A DNA stretch of 41,333 nt, taken from Actinomycetes bacterium (lineage in GTDB: Bacteria > Actinomycetota > Acidimicrobiia > IMCC26256 > PALSA-610). Positions within the stretch are counted from its first letter, which is position 1. Every line of letters begins with the position of its first letter. A program made the position numbers and the translations under genes. Location: NCBI GenBank assembly GCA_025463905.1, contig JAODBJ010000329.1, positions 1-41,333 of the forward strand. The letters are read 5' to 3'. Positions 1 to 6,737 of this stretch are shown in pieces. The notes below the pieces were generated by a model. The model was not told the DNA's origin. It searched no databases and was given only the letters and a program-made list of their open reading frames with translations.

Positions 1-2
1 GC

Positions 3-746
3 GTTCCCGCCGAGTGGGTGCGAGCCGACGGTGCGCGTGCCGGCACCGCGGTCCTCTACCTCCATGGCGGCGGCTACTGCATCGGTTCGATCCGCACCCA
101 CCGCGCGCTCGCGGCGCGCATCTCCCGAGCCACTCGTCTCGAGGTGTTGTTGATCGACTACCGCCTCGCGCCGGAGCACCCGCACCCTGCGGCCGTGACC
201 GACGCCGCGCGTGCATACGACTTCCTCATCGCCTCGGGCATCCCCGCGAATCGGATCGTGATCGCCGGCGACTCGGCCGGCGGTGGTCTCACGTTCGCGA
301 CGCTCCTCGCACTGAGAGACAACAACACGCCCTTGCCGGCGGCGGGCGTTGCGATCTCGCCGTGGACCGACCTCGAGTGCAACAGCGAAACGTTCACAAC
401 GCGCGCGGAGCTCGATCCCATGTGTACCGCGGTAGGGCTCAAGCAGATGGCCGACTGGTTCCTCGACGGCGGCAACGCGCGCGAGCCGCTTGCCTCGCCG
501 CTGCACGCCGACTTCGCGGATTTGCCACCGATGCTCATTCACGTCGGCGATCACGAAGTGCTTCTCGACGACTCGGTGCGGATCGCCGAGCGCGCCCGCG
601 CCGCGGGTGTCGACGTGACGCTCGAAGTGTGGCCCGAGATGATCCACGTTTGGCACGCGTTCGCCGGGATGGTGCCCGAGGCCGACGAAGCCATCTCCCG
701 CATTGCCGCGTTTCTCCGCGAAGGGCCCTTGTCCGAAATCGGATGA
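3..746 (+). CDS. Alpha/beta hydrolase, hormone-sensitive-lipase type esterase (5' end outside window)
   Basis: This is the C-terminal part of a carboxylesterase of the hormone-sensitive lipase (HSL, family IV) group; the frame is open from the first bases, so the start lies upstream of the window. The oxyanion-hole motif HGGGY is near visible residue 20, followed by YRLAPEH typical of the family. The nucleophile elbow is GDSAGGG. The acid is likely the Asp in HVGDHE and the catalytic His lies in EMIHVWHAF. Such enzymes hydrolyse short acyl esters in the cytoplasm; the substrate cannot be told from sequence. The gene converges on the minus-strand PH-like gene, with a strong hairpin between them. 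Family call is firm, substrate unknown. Confidence 0.9.
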   Translation, partial: VPAEWVRADGARAGTAVLYLHGGGYCIGSIRTHRALAARISRATRLEVLLIDYRLAPEHPHPAAVTDAARAYDFLIASGIPANRIVIAGDSAGGGLTFATLLALRDNNTPLPAAGVAISPWTDLECNSETFTTRAELDPMCTAVGLKQMADWFLDGGNAREPLASPLHADFADLPPMLIHVGDHEVLLDDSVRIAERARAAGVDVTLEVWPEMIHVWHAFAGMVPEADEAISRIAAFLREGPLSEIG

Positions 747-830
747 ACCATTACATTGCTGGCGTAACGGGGCTATTGGGATTCAGCAAGCGGCCGTCGC
801 TCACGCCAGTTGGACGCGACGATCGCCGGC

Positions 831-865
831 GCCGGGAGGCAGATCCGGGGGGACTGCCTCTCGGC
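831..865. terminator. Hairpin between convergent genes, probable bidirectional terminator
   Basis: Arms GCCGGGAGGCAG (831-842) and CTGCCTCTCGGC (854-865) form a 12-bp stem with one G-T pair and an 11-nt loop. It lies between the stops of the esterase (746) and the convergent PH-like gene (877). There is no clear T-tract, which is common for actinobacterial terminators. Function is inferred from position and stem strength. Confidence 0.5.
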
Positions 866-876
866 GGCCCTGTTCT

Positions 877-1398
877 CTAGGCCCCGGCGGGCGGCCGGAA
901 TGCTGCCGCGAACTCCCGCGCCCGACCGAGGTGCACCGGGGCAACCTCGAAGGTGGCGCACCGGCCGTCGCGCAGATCGAAGCGCAACAGACCGAAGCGA
1001 GTGCCGAGGAGTTGCGCTCCGCTCAGCACCAGGGCGTCGACCACGCCGCGGGGCAAGGTTGCGAGCACCTTCTTCGGTCTCCCGGTCACGGTTGTGCTGC
1101 ACCACAGGAATCGGCGGTCGGTGAGCGCCAACACGAACTGCGGCGCGTAGGGAACACCGAGCAATGTCAGCTCGTCGCGGCCGGGCGCGAGGTGCCGGCT
1201 GCCCGAGCGGGCGCCCCACAGGCAACCGGGGAAGGAGAGGCCCGTCGGGCCGTCGGCGCGCACCATCGATTGCATCGCACCCTTCGGCGCGGCGGGAGTG
1301 GCCGCGAGTACCCGTTCGCCGGCGTCGAGCGCGCCGGCGACATGGGCCTCGATCTTGGCGCTGTATGCCCGCATCCCTGCTCCCTTAGGAGCAGGCAT
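877..1398 (-). CDS. Hypothetical protein with bacterial PH-like (YokE-type) character
   Basis: A 173-residue protein with no signal peptide or membrane segment. The central part, with FVLALTDRRFLW followed by alternating hydrophobic strands and a final helix, resembles the short bacterial pleckstrin-homology-like domains often found in actinobacterial proteins of unknown role; this is fold-level resemblance only. Two starts are possible. The ATG at 1398 has GGAG seven bases upstream. The ATG at 1374 has GGAG five bases upstream, but that site lies inside an 8-bp hairpin. The gene is monocistronic, converging on the esterase and divergent from the PP2C-like gene. No enzymatic motif is visible. 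Confidence 0.6.
   Translation of the reverse strand: MPAPKGAGMRAYSAKIEAHVAGALDAGERVLAATPAAPKGAMQSMVRADGPTGLSFPGCLWGARSGSRHLAPGRDELTLLGVPYAPQFVLALTDRRFLWCSTTVTGRPKKVLATLPRGVVDALVLSGAQLLGTRFGLLRFDLRDGRCATFEVAPVHLGRAREFAAAFRPPAGA
1376..1395 (-). promoter_or_regulatory. Hairpin covering the inner ribosome-binding site of the PH-like gene
   Basis: Arms CCTGCTCC and GGAGCAGG form a perfect 8-bp stem closed by a 4-nt loop. On the minus strand the 3' arm holds the GGAG that would serve the ATG at 1374, one base after the stem. If translation starts at 1374 the hairpin would hide its ribosome-binding site; if it starts at 1398 the hairpin is simply coding. A regulatory role is inference. Confidence 0.3.
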
Positions 1399-1493
1399 CG
1401 ACGTGCTCCGGAGCCGCCTGTACAGCCATTTGGCCGGGCTCGCGCCAATGCGGCGGTCAGGGTTCGCCTGCTGATCACCTGGCGGTCACCTTG

Positions 1494-1612
1494 TGTGCAT
1501 TGGGGCGACGGTGAACTGCTGTTGGATACCGAGCGTGGCCCGCGACAGCGGACCGTGCAATACACAACGCAATGCACAGATCATCCACAGATAGCCCACA
1601 AGTTTGCCCACA
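1494..1612. promoter_or_regulatory. Array of CACA-ended 9-mers upstream of the PP2C-like gene
   Basis: Five direct 9-mers ending in CACA occur at 1558-1566 (CAATACACA), 1570-1578 (CAATGCACA), 1581-1589 (TCATCCACA), 1592-1600 (TAGCCCACA) and 1604-1612 (TTGCCCACA). The CACA cores are spaced 12, 11, 11 and 12 bp, close to one helical turn. An exact inverted CAATGCACA lies at 1494-1502. The last 9-mer differs by one base from the actinobacterial DnaA-box form TTGTCCACA. The array abuts the ribosome-binding site at about 1613, so it could be an operator or a DnaA-titrating cluster. Confidence 0.4.
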
Positions 1613-1622
1613 GGAGGACTCG

Positions 1623-2510
1623 ATGGCGCGCAACGTCGTCGATTTACGCTCTCGTCGGGCCCCGGCGGCCCCGCCGGACCGTTGGTTCGAATGGTGCCTC
1701 GAGCACGACGGCGCCGAAGTCGCGGTGGTCGAGTCGCCGTCGGGCCATGGCCCCGGCTCCCATGACGCCTGGCTCACGCTCGGTCGCGACGCCGGGCTGC
1801 GTCTCGCCGCCATCGATGGCGCGAGCGTGCCGACCAGCCCGGCATTTTGCGGCCTCGACGCCGCGACCTGGGCGGCGCAGGTGACTCGAGCATCGCTGCT
1901 CGCCGAAGACGACCTCGCCGTCTGCCTCTGGCGCGCCAACCGCAACCTGTTCGATCCGTCCTTCGGACGTGCCGGCGCGCGAGCGCAGGCCGCGGTGGCA
2001 GTCGCCGACATCCGCGCCCGCTGGGACGGCGACGCGCACGCGAAGGTGGTGCGCGCGAGCGACTGCACCGTGTTTGCGCGTTTCGGGCGCCGCTGGGTGG
2101 ACGTTTTTCCCGCGCCGTGCGTGACGGCCGAAGCCGCGCAGGTGTGGGACGCGTGGTGCGCGACGCATGCGACTGCGAACGCGCGCGACCGGGCCGAGGC
2201 ACAAGACCGCGCACTGGGCGCGCCGGAGGCATGGCGTACGGCGGCCATCGGGCGCTTCGCGGAGCCACTCCTCGAGTGCAAGGAGATCGAGGGCTTCGAC
2301 GAACTCGTGCTCGCGTCCGGTGGTGCGCGGCTCGACGTCGCGCGTCTCGACGAACTCGACGAATGGCTCGACGGCCTGCGGCGCTGGGAGCGGACCGCCC
2401 CGCGAGGCGCAAAGGTGAGCGACGACGTCCACGACGACGCGACCGTCCTGCGGTGGCGCCGACCCGACGCGCCGTTACCGCACCCCAGCCGCGCCGGCTT
2501 CAACCAGTAG
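1623..2510 (+). CDS. PP2C-like protein, probably degenerate Ser/Thr phosphatase fold
   Basis: A 295-residue soluble protein. The start at 1623 is chosen for the GGAGG seven to eleven bases upstream. Weak PPM/PP2C features can be seen in order: SHDAWL near residue 45, LAAIDGAS near 65 in the place of the VADGxGG metal motif, a strand pair SDCTVFARFGRRWVDVF near 145-160, and a final DDATVLRW matching the closing Asp motif. The usual SDG metal motif seems to be replaced by LASGGARL, so a metal-binding Asp may be lost. It could be a pseudophosphatase. A PknB-like kinase lies about 4 kb downstream, but no operon links them. Confidence 0.45.
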   Translation: MARNVVDLRSRRAPAAPPDRWFEWCLEHDGAEVAVVESPSGHGPGSHDAWLTLGRDAGLRLAAIDGASVPTSPAFCGLDAATWAAQVTRASLLAEDDLAVCLWRANRNLFDPSFGRAGARAQAAVAVADIRARWDGDAHAKVVRASDCTVFARFGRRWVDVFPAPCVTAEAAQVWDAWCATHATANARDRAEAQDRALGAPEAWRTAAIGRFAEPLLECKEIEGFDELVLASGGARLDVARLDELDEWLDGLRRWERTAPRGAKVSDDVHDDATVLRWRRPDAPLPHPSRAGFNQ

Positions 2511-2522
2511 TCGAGTCTTCGG

Positions 2523-3134
2523 CTACAAGCCGCCGCGTGTTTGCATCATCACCCACGCGGTGATTTGTTCGCGCGTCGGGACCGACACGTCGCAGAACCT
2601 GACGCGGATGCGATGTTGACCACGTTTCGACGCGCGGCACTCGAGCACGGTTCCCCGCACGTGCACGCGCCCGCCCTGCGTGCGGAAGCGCAGTTCGACG
2701 AGCGTTCCCTCGACGATCGTGCCGCAATAGAGAAACGCGCAACCACCGGCGCTGACGTCGACGAGGTCGACCAAACACGCGTCTTCGCCGCCGGCAGGAT
2801 TCGGCAGGAGCAGCGTTGACTTGGTCCATACCTGCACTCGCAGATGCTCGCGACGCTGGACTCGTCGAGTGTCGTCCACGACGAGCCACCACATCTCGCC
2901 AGTTCGGCTCTCGAGCGTGCCGACGACGGTGTACAAGTCGCCGTCGCGCAGGTACTGAACGTCGAGGCTCGTGCCGACGCTCAAGCCGTTGGCCGACTTC
3001 GGCCGCAGCAGTAGACGCCGGCCGTCGGTGGCTTCGACCGTCGCTTGCTGCGGCGCGATCCCGAAGCCGACGATAGTGACGGATTCGCCCGCGAACGGCG
3101 TGGCGTTCCCCGTGAGCAGTTCCGAATCCAACAT
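2523..3134 (-). CDS. PilZ-domain protein, probable c-di-GMP receptor
   Basis: A 203-residue cytoplasmic protein with a YcgR-like layout: an N-terminal beta-rich half (residues 1-90) and a C-terminal PilZ domain. Both c-di-GMP motifs are present: RxxxR at R95-R99 (REHLR) and DxSxxG at D126-G131 (DVSAGG). The family binds c-di-GMP and usually controls motility or surface behaviour through a protein partner, which is not evident here. The gene lies 111 bp downstream of the AMMECR1-like gene on the same strand, so read-through is possible, but the gap is larger than others in that operon. It converges tightly on the PP2C-like gene. Confidence 0.85.
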   Translation of the reverse strand: MLDSELLTGNATPFAGESVTIVGFGIAPQQATVEATDGRRLLLRPKSANGLSVGTSLDVQYLRDGDLYTVVGTLESRTGEMWWLVVDDTRRVQRREHLRVQVWTKSTLLLPNPAGGEDACLVDLVDVSAGGCAFLYCGTIVEGTLVELRFRTQGGRVHVRGTVLECRASKRGQHRIRVRFCDVSVPTREQITAWVMMQTRGGL

Positions 3135-3245
3135 GATGCAACTGTGCTATCGCGGGTCGCTCGGGTCAACGAAGCGGGGCGCTGCAGTTGCGTAGATCAC
3201 ATTTCCTGGGTGGGGACTAGGTCCATCGACCCAACGAGCGCACAC

Positions 3246-3827
3246 TCACAACGGGCGCGAGCGCGGACCAGGGTCTGCGAACTCTTCGGTGGTGTAGCGC
3301 GACAGCGCAATACCCGACGGCCAGCGGCCGGGCGAGAGCCCTGCCTTGCGCCACAGCACCTCGAGAAATTCTGCAACGTCGCTTAGCTTCGGCCACACCG
3401 ACGGCAGCAACGTCGAGCGATGCCGTCCGGCTTGCAGCAGCAAGCCGTCGACGCCGGGCCGTACCGAGCATGCCAGTTCGTCGTACGTCGCGACGCGCAG
3501 CGGTTCGGGGCACGAGAGCACCGAGATTTTGATCGACATCCGCGCGTAATCCTCGGTGGTCACCGCGGGGAGCCGCGGATCTGCGAATGCCGCCGCGAGT
3601 GCGTTGTGCGCGACGTCGAGCACGAGAGGGCGAACGGGTTCGAGGCTGCCGATACAACCGAGGAGATCTTCGCCGTCTTCGAGGGTTACGAATGTGGCGC
3701 CCGGTGAGCGCAACTGTTCGTCGAACATGCCCGCATCGGGGACATGTGGGCGACCCGTTTCGAGTTGGTAGTGCACCGCGACCGCCGCGACGTCGAGGAG
3801 CACACGGCGGTGGTATTCGTACATCAT
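3246..3827 (-). CDS. amrA: AmmeMemoRadiSam system protein A (AMMECR1 domain)
   Basis: A 193-residue AMMECR1-family protein. Family hallmarks are visible: LGCIGSLEPVRPL near residue 60, DVAHNALAAAFADPRLPA just after, ISVLSCPEPL, and the closing LLPSVWPKLSDVAEFLEVLW. The start is the first of two consecutive ATGs at 3827; it overlaps the stop of the Memo-like gene as ATGA, which implies translational coupling. Longer in-frame readings upstream lie wholly within the Memo-like gene and look non-coding. AMMECR1 proteins are widespread from archaea to humans; the bacterial copies travel with Memo and a radical SAM enzyme, and I am not certain of any established chemistry for the trio. Confidence 0.92.
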   Translation of the reverse strand: MMYEYHRRVLLDVAAVAVHYQLETGRPHVPDAGMFDEQLRSPGATFVTLEDGEDLLGCIGSLEPVRPLVLDVAHNALAAAFADPRLPAVTTEDYARMSIKISVLSCPEPLRVATYDELACSVRPGVDGLLLQAGRHRSTLLPSVWPKLSDVAEFLEVLWRKAGLSPGRWPSGIALSRYTTEEFADPGPRSRPL

Positions 3828-4615
3828 CGGGATGTGAGCGCGAACGCGCCGTACCCCACGACGCGGTCCCGCGGTCCTGCGGTGTCGCCGGAATGTCGGA
3901 GATCGAGGAGCGCAACACGAAGGTCGCGCCGGCTGGCCGCCGTGAGGAGCCCGCGCACAGCCGAGGCGCCGCACGCGTCGTACGGCCCGATCGCGGCTAC
4001 GTCGCCGGCGAGGATCCAGTCGGCGGTGCGACGGTCGTGGCGTGCTGCCGAGACGTCGTTCTCATAATGCGAGAGATCGCTGCTGACCACGATCAGCGTC
4101 TCCGCACCACCCCACAGCGCGTCGAGCACCGTCGCCACCGTGTTCGGGGGCGCGTCTCCTACTGCGAGCGGGAGCACCCGGAAGCTTGTACCCAACGCGC
4201 GCTGGAGGAACGGCACCTGCACTTCGAGGCTGTGTTCGGCCGCGTGCGCGACATCGTCGACCGCGACACCAGGACACGCGAGCGCGATCTCGCGCGCCTC
4301 GGCATCGATCTCCACCGGCCCGAGGGGCGTGACGAATGTGTCGACACCTGGTACCGCGAGACCCGGAACGGGAACGCGGTGCGACGGACCGAGCAGCAGA
4401 ACTCGCTGGATCACGCCTGCCAATCGTTCGATCGCGGCGTATCCACTTCCCGCTACCGGGCCCGAGTACATATACCCGGCGTGCGGCACGACGATGGCCT
4501 TCGGCGGCGAGCCGTCGTAGTGCGCGTCATGCAGGTAGCCGTCGACCGCGGACCGCAATGCGTCGGCGTGTTCGGGATAGAACGAGCCGGCCACGGCAGG
4601 GCGCCGTACGCGCAC
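3824..4615 (-). CDS. amrB: AmmeMemoRadiSam system protein B (MEMO1-like)
   Basis: A 263-residue Memo-family protein related to the class III extradiol dioxygenase fold. It opens with RRPAVAGSFYP, the family's standard N terminus. Residues matching the metal-site residues of human MEMO1 are kept: H45 in VVPHAGY, H79 in LGPSH, H183 in SSDLSHYE and C215 in YDACGAS. The start is GTG at 4615, chosen because GGAGG lies eight bases upstream, inside the end of the radical SAM gene; an earlier TTG at 4621 is too close to that site. It overlaps amrA by 4 bp. Partner of the two flanking genes by conserved synteny. Confidence 0.93.
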   Translation of the reverse strand: MRVRRPAVAGSFYPEHADALRSAVDGYLHDAHYDGSPPKAIVVPHAGYMYSGPVAGSGYAAIERLAGVIQRVLLLGPSHRVPVPGLAVPGVDTFVTPLGPVEIDAEAREIALACPGVAVDDVAHAAEHSLEVQVPFLQRALGTSFRVLPLAVGDAPPNTVATVLDALWGGAETLIVVSSDLSHYENDVSAARHDRRTADWILAGDVAAIGPYDACGASAVRGLLTAASRRDLRVALLDLRHSGDTAGPRDRVVGYGAFALTSR

Positions 4616-4617
4616 GC

Positions 4618-5721
4618 TCAAGTCCTCCGGTAGTCGGCGAGCCGCACCGGTACCCGCCGAGTGCCCCACGATCCGCGGCCGCCGTCGAACCGGCCCGGGA
4701 TCGTCGCGCCACACGATCCGCACCGGCCGTCGTCGGTCACGTCGTAGTGGCCGAGCTCGTACCAGTCGCGTTCGATAAGGAGCGCGGAACAGTCGCGGCA
4801 CCGGGTGCTGCCGCCCTCGCGGTCGTGCACATTGCCGGTGTACGCGTAGCGCACGCCGTTCGAGATCGCGATCTCCCGTGCCTTTTCCAGCGTGCGCGGT
4901 GGTGTTCCTTCGATATCCATCATGCGGTAGTCGGGATGGAAGGCGGTGAAGTGCATCGGCACGTCACGGCCCAGATGTTCCACGACCCATCTCGTCATCG
5001 CGTCGAGTTCGTCGTCGGCATCGTTCTTTCCCGGGATCAACAACGTGGTGATCTCTACCCAGACGTCGGTGTCGGTCACCAGGTACACGAGCGTGTCGAG
5101 CACATCGTTCAAGTGTGCGCCGCACACGTGCGAGTAGAAGTCCTCGGTGAAGCCCTTGAGGTCGACGTTCGCAGCGTCCATGTGCGCGTAGAACTCACGG
5201 CGCGGTTCGTCGCAGATGTAACCGGCGGTCACCGCGACGGACGCGATGTCGTGCTCGTGGCACGCATCGGCGACGTCCATCGCGTATTCCATGAAGATCG
5301 TCGGGTCGTTGTAGGTAAACGCGACGCTGCGGCACCCGAGATCAGCCGCGGCGCGTGCGATCACGTCGGGTGACGCCTCGTCGGCGAGGGTGTCGATCTC
5401 CTTCGACTTCGATATGTCCCAGTTCTGGCAGAAGCGACACGCGAGGTTGCATCCTGCAGTACCGAACGAGAGCACCGACGAACCGGGAAGGAAGTGGTTC
5501 AGCGGCTTCTTCTCGATCGGGTCGACGCAGAAGCCGCTCGAACGCCCGTAGGTGGTGAGCACGATGCCGTCGTCTTCTCGCGCGCGCACGAAGCAGACGC
5601 CGCGCTGCCCTTCGCGCAACTTGCACGCCCGAGGGCACACGTCGCACTGGATCCGACCATCAGCAAGCGGGTGCCAGTACTTCGTAGGAATGGTCGAGGG
5701 CGATTGCGCAGAACTCGACAT
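4618..5721 (-). CDS. amrS: AmmeMemoRadiSam system radical SAM enzyme
   Basis: A 367-residue radical SAM protein. The AdoMet [4Fe-4S] motif is CNLACRFC (C91, C95, C98). Upstream, C26, C29, C33 and C43 form a further cysteine set (CDVCPRAC) shared with pyruvate formate-lyase activating enzyme relatives. The C terminus carries two CxxC pairs (CRDC and CGSC), a probable zinc ribbon. The start is ATG 5721; the in-frame TTG at 5727 is less likely. The gene starts 8 bp after the SnoaL-like gene and ends 3 bp before the Memo-like start, so the trio is one transcription unit. The family assignment is firm; its substrate is not something the sequence shows. Confidence 0.94.
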   Translation of the reverse strand: MSSSAQSPSTIPTKYWHPLADGRIQCDVCPRACKLREGQRGVCFVRAREDDGIVLTTYGRSSGFCVDPIEKKPLNHFLPGSSVLSFGTAGCNLACRFCQNWDISKSKEIDTLADEASPDVIARAAADLGCRSVAFTYNDPTIFMEYAMDVADACHEHDIASVAVTAGYICDEPRREFYAHMDAANVDLKGFTEDFYSHVCGAHLNDVLDTLVYLVTDTDVWVEITTLLIPGKNDADDELDAMTRWVVEHLGRDVPMHFTAFHPDYRMMDIEGTPPRTLEKAREIAISNGVRYAYTGNVHDREGGSTRCRDCSALLIERDWYELGHYDVTDDGRCGSCGATIPGRFDGGRGSWGTRRVPVRLADYRRT

Positions 5722-5728
5722 GATCAAC

Positions 5729-6091
5729 CTAAGGCGTTGGGATGATCTTTTCTGACGATTGCAGATACACGGCGATACGTGCGATGAGGCCGTTGTCGTC
5801 GAGGTCGAAGACGACTGCTTCCTGTGTGCGCAGGCGCGTACCGTCGCGATCGTCGACCGTTTCGCTCAGCTCCACGACCGCAGTGTTGCCGTGCTGGACG
5901 ATGCGGTCGACGACGAGCTCGTAGCCCGCCAGCGCTTCGACCGTGGACGCGAGGAACTCGCTGTACGCGTCGCGACCTCGGTACACGTCGCGGTACGGAC
6001 CGATTCGTTCGACGTCGGGGGCAAGGCACGCAGCGAGTTCCTGCGCGTCGTGGCGGGGGAGCGCGGCGAGGTACCGCTCGAGCGTGTTCAC
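5729..6091 (-). CDS. SnoaL-like / NTF2-fold protein
   Basis: A 120-residue small protein with the cone-shaped NTF2/SnoaL pattern: an N-terminal helix pair with LERYLAALPRHDAQELAACLAPDVERIGPY, then DVYRGRDAYSEFLAS and alternating strands ending in GLIARIAVYLQ. These folds act as small isomerases, hydrolases or binding subunits; no catalytic set can be assigned. The GTG start at 6091 overlaps the DUF4202 stop (GTGA) and the stop is 8 bp before the radical SAM gene, so it is firmly inside the AmmeMemoRadiSam operon. It may bind a small substrate or product of that pathway (inference). Confidence 0.8.
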   Translation of the reverse strand: MNTLERYLAALPRHDAQELAACLAPDVERIGPYRDVYRGRDAYSEFLASTVEALAGYELVVDRIVQHGNTAVVELSETVDDRDGTRLRTQEAVVFDLDDNGLIARIAVYLQSSEKIIPTP

Positions 6092-6675
6092 GCGCCGTCC
6101 TTCAACGCCCGCAGCAGCAGGTCGCGCGCGCCGGGTTCGAGCGGAAGTGCTCCGGCGAGCTGAATTGCTTCAGGACTCATCTTCTTGGCGGTCTTCGCGA
6201 GCACGTCGATCGTCTTCTCGTCGTCGAACTGAGCTGCGACGGCGCTCAGCTGGGTTTCGAGGAACACGAGGCAAATCGCGTCCTCCAACACCTGTACTTC
6301 GGGGTCATGGCCGAGTCCTGTTCTCTGCACCAGCGCACCGACGCGGTCGATGGTTGGCTGGTCGTAATCGCACTCTGCGAGGAGAATGGCCAACTCTTCG
6401 GCGTGGCGACGTTTCAGTTCGCGTCGCCACCGTAGATAACCCGCGCGACCAGTCGGGTACGACGCGCGCGGCAGTGCCCAGCGTCGGAGGTGGTGTCCGC
6501 GCGCCGCGAGCAGCAGCGGCTCACTCGCATCCGGCTGCAAACGCCGGACCCAGGCGGACACCATGTCGGCGTGGGCAAGTTCTTTCGGACGGGTTTCGCC
6601 GTCTACGACCAGCACGTTTGGATCGTCGCCATTGCGGGCGTCGATGGCTTCGATCGCGCGCATGAACCGCTCCAT
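6088..6675 (-). CDS. DUF4202 family protein
   Basis: A 195-residue, mostly helical protein matching DUF4202. Features I recognise are AIDARNGDDPN, DGETRPKELAHADMVSAWV, an ARGHHLRRW segment, PRASYPTGRAGYLRWR, and LEDAICLVFLE followed by DDEKTIDVLAKTAKKMSPEA. The paired His with surrounding acidic residues recalls HD-type metal hydrolases, but no function is established to my knowledge. It is the first gene of the minus-strand operon leading into SnoaL-like, radical SAM, Memo and AMMECR1 genes and is divergent from the kinase gene across 62 bp, which should hold both promoters. Confidence 0.85.
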   Translation of the reverse strand: MERFMRAIEAIDARNGDDPNVLVVDGETRPKELAHADMVSAWVRRLQPDASEPLLLAARGHHLRRWALPRASYPTGRAGYLRWRRELKRRHAEELAILLAECDYDQPTIDRVGALVQRTGLGHDPEVQVLEDAICLVFLETQLSAVAAQFDDEKTIDVLAKTAKKMSPEAIQLAGALPLEPGARDLLLRALKDGA

Positions 6676-6737
6676 ACAAAGAGCGTACGTGGAGAGGGCG
6701 CGCGTGTGCGGGCTCGGCTATCGGGTAGACCGGCGCG

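Noticed and set aside
703-1884. A 393-codon plus-strand frame across the PH-like gene and the start of the PP2C-like gene
   Set aside because: It overlaps better genes in other frames and its product is compositionally a GC-frame artefact.
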